64,000 nt of DNA from Sabulibacter ruber (GCF_017355955.1 NZ_JAFFID010000001.1:2170001-2234000), one strand, 5' to 3'. Positions 29,320-37,082 are shown, numbered from the stretch's first letter. The notes: generated by a model not told the origin, from the sequence alone. Program-made: numbers and translations.

Positions 29320-29394
29320 TTGAAAGAAATAGATAAAGTAAAACAAACAGAAGCCACCAGGGGCCAGTGCTCCCACATGTTTTGTTTCCCTTGT

Positions 29395-29470
29395 TTTTCC
29401 CTTCGCCGGCACTACCCGGATCAGGTTCAATGGGTATGATCTCAGCCCGTTATATTAAGGCACCCCTAAA
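29395..29470 (-). promoter_or_regulatory. TPP riboswitch (THI element)
   Basis: On the minus strand the conserved blocks appear in order: GGGGTGCC, GGCTGAGAT, ATACCC, GAACCTGATCCGGGTAGTGC and CGGCGAAGGG. They match the consensus of the thiamine pyrophosphate riboswitch. It lies about 75 bp upstream of the TonB receptor ATG in the same direction. Confidence 0.96.
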
Positions 29471-29637
29471 ACTGAAGCAAAGCTACGCCCCCTATTTTTA
29501 GAAACCAACTCCCCCAGAAAGCTTCTGATATTTTTTTGCCCTATCGGTCAACATACCAAGGCTGCCATACGTTGAACAGGAAAGAGACGCCCGCGAGGCT
29601 GTGGATGTGATGTGAGACTTTAAATTCATCAATTGTT

Positions 29638-29865
29638 ATGATGATCGTATACTCTTTGGCCATGTTTGCCTTGATAGCCTTTCTTGCGCTGGCCCCGCGT
29701 AAAAGACTAAGCGTACCCCCTCAAGACGACAATGACGATGACGGAGGCGAACCACTCAACGACGGTTTGCCCGATCTGGATCTTCCACCAGGCATTTGCC
29801 TGCCTATTAATGACTGGGAACCTGATTACAACCAACCACGGGTGAAAACCTCCCCTTTGGCGTAA
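29638..29865 (+). CDS. Small membrane-anchored acidic protein
   Basis: 75 residues from ATG 29638 (a second ATG follows directly). One N-terminal hydrophobic segment (about residues 3-19) is followed by a short basic turn APRKRL and then a strongly acidic, Asp/Pro-rich tail. No family is recognised. The layout suggests an inner-membrane anchor with a polar tail. It is followed by a clear hairpin terminator, which supports it as an expressed gene. Confidence 0.62.
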   Translation: MMIVYSLAMFALIAFLALAPRKRLSVPPQDDNDDDGGEPLNDGLPDLDLPPGICLPINDWEPDYNQPRVKTSPLA

Positions 29866-29887
29866 TTGGGTGTAATTGCGTGAAGCA

Positions 29888-29932
29888 AAAACCCGGAAGC
29901 ATGGCATTAGAGAGCCAAGCTTCCGGGTTTTC
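29888..29932 (+). terminator. Terminator of the small acidic membrane protein gene
   Basis: A 13-bp perfect stem (29888-29900 with 29919-29931) followed by a T-rich run, 22 bp past the stop. Confidence 0.85.
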
Positions 29933-29951
29933 TTATTTAATCCTATCTGAA

Positions 29952-30176
29952 CTACTGAAGGTTCTTTTTTATCCACTCCAGAATTTGGTGCCGGGTTGCC
30001 ACAGAAATCCAATGTTCATTGACAGGGGTAATCAGGGCTTCTTTTTTGCTTTTCAAGGTATTGTACACAATGTAGCTGGTGATGGGCGGACAAACATCAT
30101 CATTATAGCCCCAGGTCCTAAACACCGGCCCCTTCATCAGCTTCGCTATTGCAAGTAAGTACCTGCCAGACTCTTT
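29952..30176 (-). pseudogene. C-terminal remnant of an acetyl-xylan-esterase-like hydrolase
   Basis: The minus frame reads 74 codons from a stop at 30177-30179. It includes MKGPVFRTWGYNDDVCPP and ends after NEHWISVATRHQILEWIKKN. The spacing of D-(D)VCPP, the YN turn and the His of NEHW fits the acid- and His-bearing C-terminal end of AXE1/cephalosporin-C deacetylase alpha/beta hydrolases. The N-terminal two-thirds, with the serine, is absent, so this is a broken gene at the edge of the cassette array. It could also be a different alpha/beta hydrolase. Confidence 0.6.
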
Positions 30177-30249
30177 TTAGCATAAGATACCCGTACTATT
30201 AGTTAAAAGTGTTTACCTGCCTTTAGGCGTTGCTGGGAACAGCCATGGT

Positions 30250-31123
30250 TCATTTGGTTTCTACCACAATGACTCCGTTTTCCCCCAAAGAGCCGTAAAT
30301 TGAATGCTGTGAATTGTCTTTACTGAGGATCTGCAGGCTGCTCACATCTGCCGTTTCATATTTGTTGAGATCCTTCAAAAAGGCACGCTGATGGTTAATA
30401 ATCACTATAGGATACTTCTGGTGGCTGGTCTCGGGGGTAATTTTCAGTTCTTTCCTGGCGCGCTTCTCTAACGTCTTGTACAGGGTTGACCGGCGGGCAT
30501 TCTCAGGCAGGAATTTGTCTATGCGGAGCCCTGTCATTCCCCAAGGGTAATTGCCTGGTTCAAGAGATTCAAGAAAGTTGGAAGTATGCCCGCTCAGGTC
30601 TAAGAAGTTGTTGGTAAGGGCCATCATTTTAACCACATCCTGGGCACCCTCGTTTTTAGACGAAGAAGAACTCCAGGGAGACCAATAGCTATAAAGACGG
30701 TAATGCTCAGGGGTAGCAACTTCAATGGTGACGTAACTGCCGTCAATTCCGTGCCTGGAGCTACCAGGAGAAACCAGTATCTTGTTTGCCACAAGGGAAT
30801 CTAACAACCTACCAGAAATCTCGTGACCAAACTCTGTTTTCCGGGTAATTGGTGCTGGATGGTTTATCCAGTTTGTTAGAGTTGTTTGAAGAGAGCCCTT
30901 ACCTTGATTTTTGATTTCGATAATGGAATTGGAATGCCAGATTCTCACCGCCAGGGAGTCTTTTGCTGAGGTAAGATCACCCAGGTTAAATTTTGCCCTA
31001 CTTTCCGGAAGACTCTTGAAAAACAGGGAGTCCCCTTTTAGTCTGCGGTAGTTCAATAGTTTTCTGGCCGTTTGCAGTAAAACTCATTAAAACCAGCAGC
31101 ACCAGGGGGATAATTCTATTCAT
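30250..31123 (-). pseudogene. Frameshifted secreted protein, last gene of the cassette array
   Basis: The main frame (30250-31056) is open for 268 codons but has no ATG at its start. One base out of frame upstream, an ATG at 31123 opens a textbook signal peptide (MNRIIPLVLLVLMSFTANGQ). Joining the two with a 1-nt shift near 31060-31070 gives one exported protein of about 290 residues. The C-terminus (SIYGSLGENGVIVVETK) resembles the plug end of TonB-dependent receptors. No full family is recognised. Either a real frameshift or a sequencing error is possible. Confidence 0.65.
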
Positions 31124-31278
31124 AAAATCTGCAATAAAGTATTCAGTAGTGTAATCAATGGCTAAGGATTGGGCTTTAAAGCAAATATGAGAACTCTTAA
31201 GTGGATTGAACCTTTGTGTACTTGGGTCTAACTTTTCCTGGTTATATTCTCTGATTGAACCACACTCTTTTCGGATAG

Positions 31279-31336
31279 ACGCAACATTTATGTGTAAGCG
31301 ACTGCCAAGACAATTGGCCTATGCCTGCCGTTTAGG
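31279..31336 (-). repeat. attC-like site, degenerate
   Basis: An imperfect inverted repeat after the 31332 gene stop. On the plus strand it is bounded by ACGCAAC (31279-31285) and GTTTAGG (31330-31336). Cores are one or two bases off RYYYAAC/GTTRRRY, and the arm pairing is partial. Confidence 0.4.
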
Positions 31337-31754
31337 TGTTGTTATACTTGGTTCTTTCTTGCTTTATCATTCTGCTAAACTGTTCAATGATCAAGATTCC
31401 TAGTAAGATTACAGGTACTTTGTAGCCGCTTACCCAAAAGTGATAGGCCAAAGCGCCTGTAAAGATCGGGATCATGTAACTTGCAAACTTAAATGCCATT
31501 TTTATCCAGAACCTACCAGAAGGTGGGATAACTTTTCCCAGGGACAGAAATATACCTCCTATTGCTAGGCTTGCCATCAAAACCAGAAGAAAAAAGATGG
31601 CTATTCCGAGTAGAAAGAGAATTATTACTCTTTCAGAACCTTCTTCTTTAAAGACATTCACAAAGAACTGAACAGAGGAAGCTAAGAGAGTCAAAAGCAC
31701 TAATGGCTTTACACATTTTCTCCAGATAATTTCTAAGAACTCTTTTCTACTCAT
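31332..31754 (-). CDS. Hypothetical membrane protein (cassette gene)
   Basis: 140 residues with about four hydrophobic segments (near 17-35, 45-67, 90-105 and 112-125) and a basic C-terminus. AT-rich composition and minus orientation match its neighbours in the array. ATG 31754 gives MSRKEFLEII. It ends inside an attC-like repeat. No family is recognised. Confidence 0.7.
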   Translation of the reverse strand: MSRKEFLEIIWRKCVKPLVLLTLLASSVQFFVNVFKEEGSERVIILFLLGIAIFFLLVLMASLAIGGIFLSLGKVIPPSGRFWIKMAFKFASYMIPIFTGALAYHFWVSGYKVPVILLGILIIEQFSRMIKQERTKYNNT

Positions 31755-31779
31755 ATTCTTTTAATGTAATTAGAATTAG

Positions 31780-31852
31780 GTACAACGGCCCCGCTAATGC
31801 GGCATCAAAATTAGTCGCTAAGGTGCTGTTTACACCATGTATGGCCAATGCA
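31780..31852 (-). repeat. attC-like site, degenerate
   Basis: Lies between the stop of the broken lipoprotein gene and the next ATG. The outer core GTACAAC (31780-31786) is near-consensus; the opposite core is weak (GGCCAATG). The arms pair only partly, so this is the least certain of the array repeats. Confidence 0.35.
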
Positions 31853-31857
31853 GTTTT

Positions 31858-32399
31858 TCATTCTTTTGCTCTTAGTCTGATTTTGTCTAATCCAATGTTT
31901 GTACACAATACGGAGAGCAACGTGAAGAATCCTATTCCTCCGTGGTTATGGTAGATTGCAAGTTCCCCAGCATTTGTCTTAGCAGTAATGTTGTCACTTG
32001 TGCCTATCCCCAAAAAAAGAGGGTTTCCTTTTATAAATAACTTAGTATTTGCTTTGAAGGCCTTTCCTCTGAATTTTCCTTTCACCCTTTCTGCCAAGGT
32101 GTCGCCCTGCTGATTCCATAGGTTTACCAGAAGCACCTTTTTATTCATCTGCTTGACTCTAAACAGCAAGTCTGAACTTGGGCTATTATTAAGAGAATCA
32201 ACTATTTTCTGATTGAATAGGTATGCGATGATATTACTATTGTTGATAAAACTGTAAACCGGAACATTCTGGTTTCCTTCAATAAATACCCTTACAAATG
32301 CATCACTTTCTTCTTTGGGAATCTTTATGCTAGAATAGCTGAAACTGCACTTGTAAAAAGGGCAAACAATGAAGCCTTTCTTAAAGCATTAGATGCCAT
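31858..32399 (-). pseudogene. Frameshifted lipoprotein cassette gene
   Basis: ATG 32399 starts MASNALRKASLFALFTS, which then runs to a stop. One base out of frame the sequence continues as CSFSYSSIKIPKEE and stays open for about 155 more codons to 31858. Adding one T at the junction would give the lipobox ALFTSC, so the original product was almost certainly a lipoprotein of about 180 residues. The rest (KKVLLVNLWNQQGDTL, KGNPLFLGIGTSDNI) matches no family known to me. No attC-like repeat separates it from the zinc-ribbon gene upstream. Confidence 0.7.
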
Positions 32400-32438
32400 T
32401 ATACTTCTTTTATTTGTTTACCATTTCACCAAATAGCC

Positions 32439-33056
32439 TCATGTATTTTGTTGTGAGAGGTTATGTATTTTTTCTTTAATAAAGCTTATCCTCTCTTGAT
32501 CTACTGCATTCCTCTTTCTCAATACCGATAAGTAATACTTAGCTTTTTCAAAATTCCCATACTCCAAAAATATGTCAATTATTTCTTCTACTTCTGTAGT
32601 GTCGGTATTTTCGATATTAGTAATCAGTTCTGTGAGCCTTTTACTTTTTACTTTTGGTTCCCTTATCTTTCTTCTACATGAGGCGCAGTTTTTTGGATAT
32701 GACCAGACAATGAATTTTAGGTCTTCGTACCAGAACTTCTTTTCTTCCTTAGAGAACTCAAAGGAGCATTTACAGGTCTGGCATTCTAGTATTTCATCAT
32801 TATGAGTGAAGAAGGGGTATGTGATTCCGTTCCAATTCTGCTCCTCTGCCTTGCCTACAACAACCCTCTTACTTTTAATACAATCATCACAGGCCCACTT
32901 AAGATGACCTTGCCTTGCTTCCTCCACAACTGAAATCATGTAGGAAGATTTGAATTGTTCATTCCATTTGAGTAGATAGGTCAACTCAGTTAATTTCCTT
33001 ATTTGGTTGCAGTTGGGGCATCTATAGCTATCATATAGGTATTCTTCTTTCATCAT
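32439..33056 (-). CDS. Zinc-ribbon protein (cassette gene)
   Basis: About 205 residues from ATG 33056. It has three cysteine pairs: CPNCNQIRK near the N-terminus, CDDC in the middle, and CQTCKCSFEF...CASCRRKIRE further on. The last unit fits the small 'probable zinc-ribbon' domain (zf-trcl type), with about 35 residues between its Cys pairs. The C-terminal ~60 residues are helical and charged. Probably a metal-binding, possibly nucleic-acid-binding protein; no specific role can be given. The ATG lies right at an attC-like core. Confidence 0.75.
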   Translation of the reverse strand: MMKEEYLYDSYRCPNCNQIRKLTELTYLLKWNEQFKSSYMISVVEEARQGHLKWACDDCIKSKRVVVGKAEEQNWNGITYPFFTHNDEILECQTCKCSFEFSKEEKKFWYEDLKFIVWSYPKNCASCRRKIREPKVKSKRLTELITNIENTDTTEVEEIIDIFLEYGNFEKAKYYLSVLRKRNAVDQERISFIKEKIHNLSQQNT

Positions 33057-33130
33057 ACTAATCACGCGAAATGGCCTCATACATGCGACGAACACCCTTG
33101 GCCGAAAAAGCTGTTTATCCTATGTTGGAT
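33057..33130 (-). repeat. attC-like site
   Basis: Bounded on the plus strand by ACTAATC-like sequence (33057-33063) and GTTGGAT (33124-33130, a full GTTRRRY match). It lies 10 bp past the stop of the 33141 gene. Central GGCC-containing arms pair imperfectly. Confidence 0.5.
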
Positions 33131-33140
33131 AGAACTACAT

Positions 33141-33653
33141 TTAATTTTTTGCACCTTTTGATCTTACTGCGAATTGCTCCAAGCGCTGTTTCGATTCAGA
33201 TGAAAGCTTTTCGGCTTTAATATAGCGGATTCCCTCAAACTCAACCTCTGGTTTATTCAAGTCTATTGTTACCGTCTTAAGTGAAGTGGTACTTTTACTA
33301 TTACTGTTTACTACACTGTAACTCATATCCAAGTTATAGCTAAGCATTAACTCACCTTTATTACTTTCTTTCCAGATACCACTATACCCCTTAAAGATTT
33401 CAATGTGCTGATAAATAGTGTCATTTGCCAATGTCCCATTAGTGGAGATCATCAGAAATCGCCCGTTCGGGTGGAAGATAATGGCATTGACTGTTGAGGC
33501 CTCAACCAATGCGTCAATCTCTGGAACTTCCTTGGAAGGGTTCTTCCAATCAATGTCTTTATTGACCCAGTAACTCCCTTCCTTGATTACTTGGCCAAAG
33601 CAGAGACTAACAAGAAGAATTAGTGGAGCAAAAATCGACAAACGTTTCTTCAT
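33141..33653 (-). CDS. Secreted hypothetical protein (cassette gene)
   Basis: 170 residues with a signal peptide (MKKRLSIFAPLILLVSLCFGQ). The mature part alternates short hydrophobic and polar stretches, suggesting beta structure, and includes IFHPNGRFLMISTNGTL and the end EQFAVRSKGAKN. No family is recognised. The ATG lies 18 bp from an attC-like GTTAGAT core, a very short leader. AT-rich compared with the rest of the window. Confidence 0.72.
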   Translation of the reverse strand: MKKRLSIFAPLILLVSLCFGQVIKEGSYWVNKDIDWKNPSKEVPEIDALVEASTVNAIIFHPNGRFLMISTNGTLANDTIYQHIEIFKGYSGIWKESNKGELMLSYNLDMSYSVVNSNSKSTTSLKTVTIDLNKPEVEFEGIRYIKAEKLSSESKQRLEQFAVRSKGAKN

Positions 33654-33670
33654 TTTCGAGGTTTTATGCC

Positions 33671-33737
33671 ATCTAACGTTTCTTATAAACGATGCCCTAA
33701 GCCCCCGGCCAATGCTGACGTATATACAAAGCTTACC
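33671..33737 (-). repeat. attC-like site
   Basis: ATCTAAC (33671-33677), a full match to RYYYAAC (GTTAGAT in cassette orientation), and GCTTACC (33731-33737). The arms around TTTCTTATAAACG / TATATACAAAG pair imperfectly with the offset typical of attC. Confidence 0.6.
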
Positions 33738-33748
33738 GCGGTATTTTT

Positions 33749-34255
33749 CTATACTACTGCTTTCCCTCTTTCTAAAACCTTATTTATTCTAGGCTGCAGA
33801 ACCCAGATTCCTATTGACAGAAAAAGGATAAGGATGAAGTCACTGAAGTAGTCCCCAAGGCTTGCCTCCTTTCTTGTCTCCACTGACTTCAATACTTTAA
33901 CGGGAAAAGCTTGGTAGTAGAGAAAGGCAAAAAATACATAGAAGAAAGGAAGAGCAGCAAGACCAGTCAGGGTCATTCCCTGTCCGTCGGATAAAATCAT
34001 TAATGTTACATAACCGCCAATCCACGTAAAGAAATTTATCTGGAAGAAAGTATTGTTAACCTCAACCTTCTTAGGTAAAAAGTCCTGCAGGAAGTTTCCT
34101 ATTACAAACGGGTAAATGAAATAAATCAGAAAACCAATCAGGTTTAATACCATTGTGGTTGCAGGGTTGTTTTCGATTGTGAAGTTTGACAGAGCCATCC
34201 CGATAAGCAGGAGGATGAAAATTTGCCAATTCTTTGCCTTTAATAGTATTGTCAT
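33749..34255 (-). CDS. Hypothetical membrane protein (cassette gene)
   Basis: 168 residues with about five hydrophobic segments (near 8-25, 32-55, 68-85, 92-112 and 138-152). It resembles no transporter family known to me. ATG 34255 gives MTILLKAKNWQ. The gene sits between two attC-like repeats with little spare sequence. Composition is AT-rich. Confidence 0.7.
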   Translation of the reverse strand: MTILLKAKNWQIFILLLIGMALSNFTIENNPATTMVLNLIGFLIYFIYPFVIGNFLQDFLPKKVEVNNTFFQINFFTWIGGYVTLMILSDGQGMTLTGLAALPFFYVFFAFLYYQAFPVKVLKSVETRKEASLGDYFSDFILILFLSIGIWVLQPRINKVLERGKAVV

Positions 34256-34278
34256 TTTATCTGATTTTTGATATTGAC

Positions 34279-34353
34279 CGCCAACTGTCTCATGTAAACA
34301 GCGTGCGATTTCATTGGCCGTGGCTTAGTGTATACACCATGCCACCACTAGCT
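34279..34353 (-). repeat. attC-like site, degenerate
   Basis: The left core CGCCAAC (34279-34285) fits; the right end ACTAGCT (34347-34353) is a poor core. Arms containing TCATGTAAACAGC and TGTATACACCATG pair imperfectly. Confidence 0.4.
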
Positions 34354-34367
34354 ATTTCTATAAATTA

Positions 34368-34952
34368 TTAGGCAGTAAGTTTTAAATAACTATATAGTCG
34401 TTTAGCAAAGCCGGCCAGATTATTCTCCTCTTCAAATCTGTACTCGTTATCTGCATATTGAACTGAGACAGTGTAAATATACCCTGCCTTTGCTTTATCT
34501 GAATAAACAACTAAGTCAAATCTGCTTTGATTTAATCCCTTTGATTTCCTATAAAACCGAGTGTTAAGTAGATAAGCTTCTTCTCCTTGTGCTAGTGTAA
34601 TCTTCTCTTGTCCGTCAATAAACTGTTCAGGAAATTCTCTATCAGGTTTACTTCTGTAACCATTTAAGCATTTATCCTTACAGTCTTCCAGATTTCTTCC
34701 ATCTTGCTTCACAAAAAAAATTGTAATCATTACAGGAGAACCATTCATTATTGCTGGGAGGGCCTGTCCGCTAGCTTCTATGAGTTGTTCTGGACCTTGT
34801 CCACCAGTAGGAATATACCTCCATTTGGATGGGAATTTAATTTCATAATTCTCAGTCGAGACAGTTTTTAAGTTGTCCCATATGGATTGGTCAACTTGTC
34901 CATAAGCTGAAATAGTTAAAAACGCTAAAATGACAGTAATGAGTTTATTCAT
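34368..34952 (-). CDS. Secreted hypothetical protein (cassette gene)
   Basis: 194 residues with a signal peptide (MNKLITVILAFLTISAYGQ). The mature part includes ENYEIKFPSKWRYIPTGGQG and GYIYTVSVQYADNEYRFEEE, a layout that resembles PsbP/DUF1795-like stress proteins, though the match is only by pattern. Two cysteines (CKDKC) lie close together. The product is periplasmic or surface-exposed. It is flanked by attC-like repeats on both sides. Confidence 0.72.
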   Translation of the reverse strand: MNKLITVILAFLTISAYGQVDQSIWDNLKTVSTENYEIKFPSKWRYIPTGGQGPEQLIEASGQALPAIMNGSPVMITIFFVKQDGRNLEDCKDKCLNGYRSKPDREFPEQFIDGQEKITLAQGEEAYLLNTRFYRKSKGLNQSRFDLVVYSDKAKAGYIYTVSVQYADNEYRFEEENNLAGFAKRLYSYLKLTA

Positions 34953-34971
34953 CTTTTTGTATTAAGTTATT

Positions 34972-35043
34972 GGTGCCGGTTAGTATAAGCGGCGGCGGCG
35001 GAGACCGTCTGCCGAAGCAGGCCATATGCACAATGTTAGCACC
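34972..35043 (-). repeat. attC-like site
   Basis: The right core is GTTAGCA (35035-35041; TGCTAAC in cassette orientation). The left end, GGTGCC, is degenerate. The arms GTATAAGC / GCATATGCAC and the GC-rich centre (GGCGGCGG...CCGTC) resemble the sites at 36250 and 37005. Confidence 0.55.
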
Positions 35044-35050
35044 TGTACTT

Positions 35051-35668
35051 TTAGTTTACATAGCCAGATATTTCCAACCTAGTCTTAGCTCCTACTTTCT
35101 CAACTGTCCAGCCATGGTAGGTATGGTCGGTAATTGAGGTGTCGGTGTCTATGATAGTATACCACTTAAAGTCTTTCCTACTTGGCTCTTCCAACTTGTA
35201 GAGCTTGTTATCTATGCTATACACATACTTTATATCGAAGCCTTGTGAGAAAAAACTCTTTGCCAGCCACTTCGCCTTTTTAACTAGAAAGTCCGTGTTG
35301 GTGAACTTTGCCGAGTCCGTGATGTAGGTTGCGGTGAAGGTAAAATGGTTGCAGCCGCCAATATGTAAGAGTAGGCTGTCAGTGCTGTTAAGTTTCACTT
35401 GCGCCACAGCAGTTTGCTTGTCCCAAAAGAAAGGAATGTTCTTGTCGTATTTTCTAAGTGCCTCTGTTGTGAACTTATAAGTGCTTGTGTCGAACACGCA
35501 GTCACCTTCGGGGGCTAATTCCTTTCCGAAGTCCGTAGCTAAAGCGGTATCTTTTTCAACAATAGATGCTGTAGGCAATACTTTTTCATAGTTCGTTAAA
35601 GTCGGCTCTTTTGCCTTTGAACAGCCTAAAGCGCACCAGCAAATAAGTAAAAGTGTTATTTGTTTCAT
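35051..35668 (-). CDS. Lipoprotein of unknown function (cassette gene)
   Basis: 205 residues from ATG 35668, which starts a lipoprotein signal (MKQITLLLICWCALGCSKA; lipobox ALGC). An upstream frame extension is rejected because it reads through the attC-like repeat. The mature part contains LLHIGGCNHFTFTATY, DIKYVYSIDNKLYKLEEP and DHTYHGWTVEKVG. No family is recognised. Probably anchored in the outer or inner membrane. Confidence 0.75.
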   Translation of the reverse strand: MKQITLLLICWCALGCSKAKEPTLTNYEKVLPTASIVEKDTALATDFGKELAPEGDCVFDTSTYKFTTEALRKYDKNIPFFWDKQTAVAQVKLNSTDSLLLHIGGCNHFTFTATYITDSAKFTNTDFLVKKAKWLAKSFFSQGFDIKYVYSIDNKLYKLEEPSRKDFKWYTIIDTDTSITDHTYHGWTVEKVGAKTRLEISGYVN

Positions 35669-35676
35669 TGTATTGG

Positions 35677-35745
35677 TGCTTACGGGTTCGTGTATACCTT
35701 GTGCGAGGCTATCAGCCGAAGCATTGGGTATAAACTGTGTTAGGC
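35677..35745 (-). repeat. attC-like site
   Basis: In cassette orientation it starts with GCCTAAC, a full RYYYAAC match (plus strand GTTAGGC 35739-35745), and ends GTAAGCA, one base off GTTRRRY. Arms GTTCGTGTATACC and GGTATAAACTGTG pair with an offset. The stop of the DUF4265-like gene touches it. Confidence 0.65.
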
Positions 35746-36239
35746 TCAAGCTATATTATCTTCTTCATCTTCTTCAGGAGAGTCGTCAAAGCTTCCTTCT
35801 ATTCTTGTTTCACAGGTTTCGAATCCTAAAATCCCTTGTTCTAAATATTTATCAAGTTGGTCAAACACAGCTTGGTAATCTCCTTCAGGTTTCATATCAA
35901 GAGCTATATAAATATTGGTAGCCCGTTCATAAGTAACACTAAGACTTTCCATAGAGTCCAAAATAGCTTCTTGTTGGTCTCTTTCTATATGTTTCTTGAA
36001 AAAGACCCGAAAGGTCCTGTGACCACTTGGCGTTATAAGTTCTCTAATTTCAGGTATGTAATCTTCGGAATCAGGTGTTGCACGAACAATATCTTGAAAG
36101 TTAAGCCCATAAGCATAAAAAGGGACATTCTCGATTTTATATAAGTCATTCCCCAGTGGCTCAGCCCAAAGTGACTCGCCTCCGCCCCCCAGTGGTTCGG
36201 CAAATCAATATGTATTTTTACTAATCCTTCTTCGTTCAT
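35746..36239 (-). pseudogene. Frameshifted DUF4265-like gene (cassette)
   Basis: ATG 36239 starts MNEEGLVKIHIDLPNHWG and soon leaves its reading frame. The continuation one base out of frame reads GESLWAEPLGNDLYKIENVP, then YAYGLNFQDIVRATPD, and runs open to 35746. One extra G in the G6 run near 36185-36190 would restore a ~164-residue protein. The rebuilt sequence has the start and motif order I associate with DUF4265 proteins, which are often near toxin-immunity genes. The C-terminus is acidic. Confidence 0.75.
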
Positions 36240-36249
36240 CTGAAATTAA

Positions 36250-36325
36250 GTCTAACGGCTAGTGTAAGCGGCGGCGGAGGCCGTCGGCTGAGGGTGCCGT
36301 TTACACCTTGTGGGTGACGTTATTG
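36250..36325 (-). repeat. attC-like site
   Basis: In cassette orientation it ends with GTTAGAC, a full GTTRRRY match (plus GTCTAAC 36250-36256). It starts at CAATAAC, overlapping the TAA of the SMI1/KNR4 gene. Arms GGCTAGTGTAAGCG and CGTTTACACCTTG pair well, with a GC-rich centre. One of the clearest sites. Confidence 0.7.
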
Positions 36326-36985
36326 TTCTAACCAGTTGATAAACCGTTCTACCTTAGGCCCTGTGGTAATCATTTTGTTTTGTTTATAGTCAAAGAAGGG
36401 CTCGAATTGCCAATCTTCGCTTCCAATGAATCCTACTCTTGAATGAAATTCTAAAAAGCTCCACAAATTTTCACCTAGTACTTTTCCATGCATATCGTCC
36501 CCTTCATGGGAGAAATAAACAACTTCAGAAGGATTATAGCCTACCACTATCAAATCACCATTAGGGACTTCCATCAAGGGAACCTTATTATTGAGTATAT
36601 CAGCTTCTAGTTTAAGTGTTTCTTCATCTAAATCACTTGTACCTAGCCATGTCTTTGCCCAATGCACATAATTTTCAATATACTGCTCCTTAAGTCGGTC
36701 TAAGTTCCAGTAGATTTCCCCAGAAAATATTCCCCTGAACTCATCAGGCTCCTCTTCGTCAAATTGATACCTAAATTCAAAGTTCCTTGAGCACTCGGTG
36801 AAAAGCTGTTTATAGTCCTTTGGCAATTCAATTCCAAGTTCTTTTTCAATAGAAGACACTTCATCTATTGATGCGGGTTCTTTATAGATTAACTCCTGGT
36901 GAATATCCCAGCCTTTCCTATCTATGATGCCCTTTATCCACTCAACCTTGTCTAGAATTTGCTGAAAAATTTTATTTTGATGCAT
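36320..36985 (-). CDS. SMI1/KNR4-family protein (cassette gene)
   Basis: 221 residues from ATG 36985, 20 bp from an attC-like core (a GTG at 37006 is inside the repeat). The SMI1/KNR4 (SUKH) fold is visible: SIDEVSSIEKELGIELPKDY at about 40-60, then LIVVGYNPSEVVYFSHEGDD. In bacteria this family often provides immunity to contact-dependent or polymorphic toxins; no toxin is seen beside it. The stop codon overlaps the next attC-like repeat. Confidence 0.85.
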   Translation of the reverse strand: MHQNKIFQQILDKVEWIKGIIDRKGWDIHQELIYKEPASIDEVSSIEKELGIELPKDYKQLFTECSRNFEFRYQFDEEEPDEFRGIFSGEIYWNLDRLKEQYIENYVHWAKTWLGTSDLDEETLKLEADILNNKVPLMEVPNGDLIVVGYNPSEVVYFSHEGDDMHGKVLGENLWSFLEFHSRVGFIGSEDWQFEPFFDYKQNKMITTGPKVERFINWLEQ

Positions 36986-37004
36986 TTTGTATTTTATTAA
37001 TGAC

Positions 37005-37072
37005 ACCTAACGGTTTCGTATAAAAGACGGCGAGGCCGTCGGCCGAAGCATGGCTTATGCACAATGTTAGCA
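37005..37072 (-). repeat. attC-like site, best example
   Basis: In cassette orientation it starts TGCTAAC and ends GTTAGGT (full GTTRRRY). The outer arms AACATTGTGCATAAG and CTTTTATACGAAACC-GTT pair with extra unpaired bases in one arm, as in attC sites folded for strand-specific recombination. Centre: GGCCGACGGCC. Confidence 0.7.
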
Positions 37073-37082
37073 ATAGGAGTTT

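Noticed and set aside
30180..30250. attC-like repeat after the last cassette gene
   Set aside because: A GTTGCTG/CAGCAAC-like core can be seen but no pairing arm, so it is not listed as a site.
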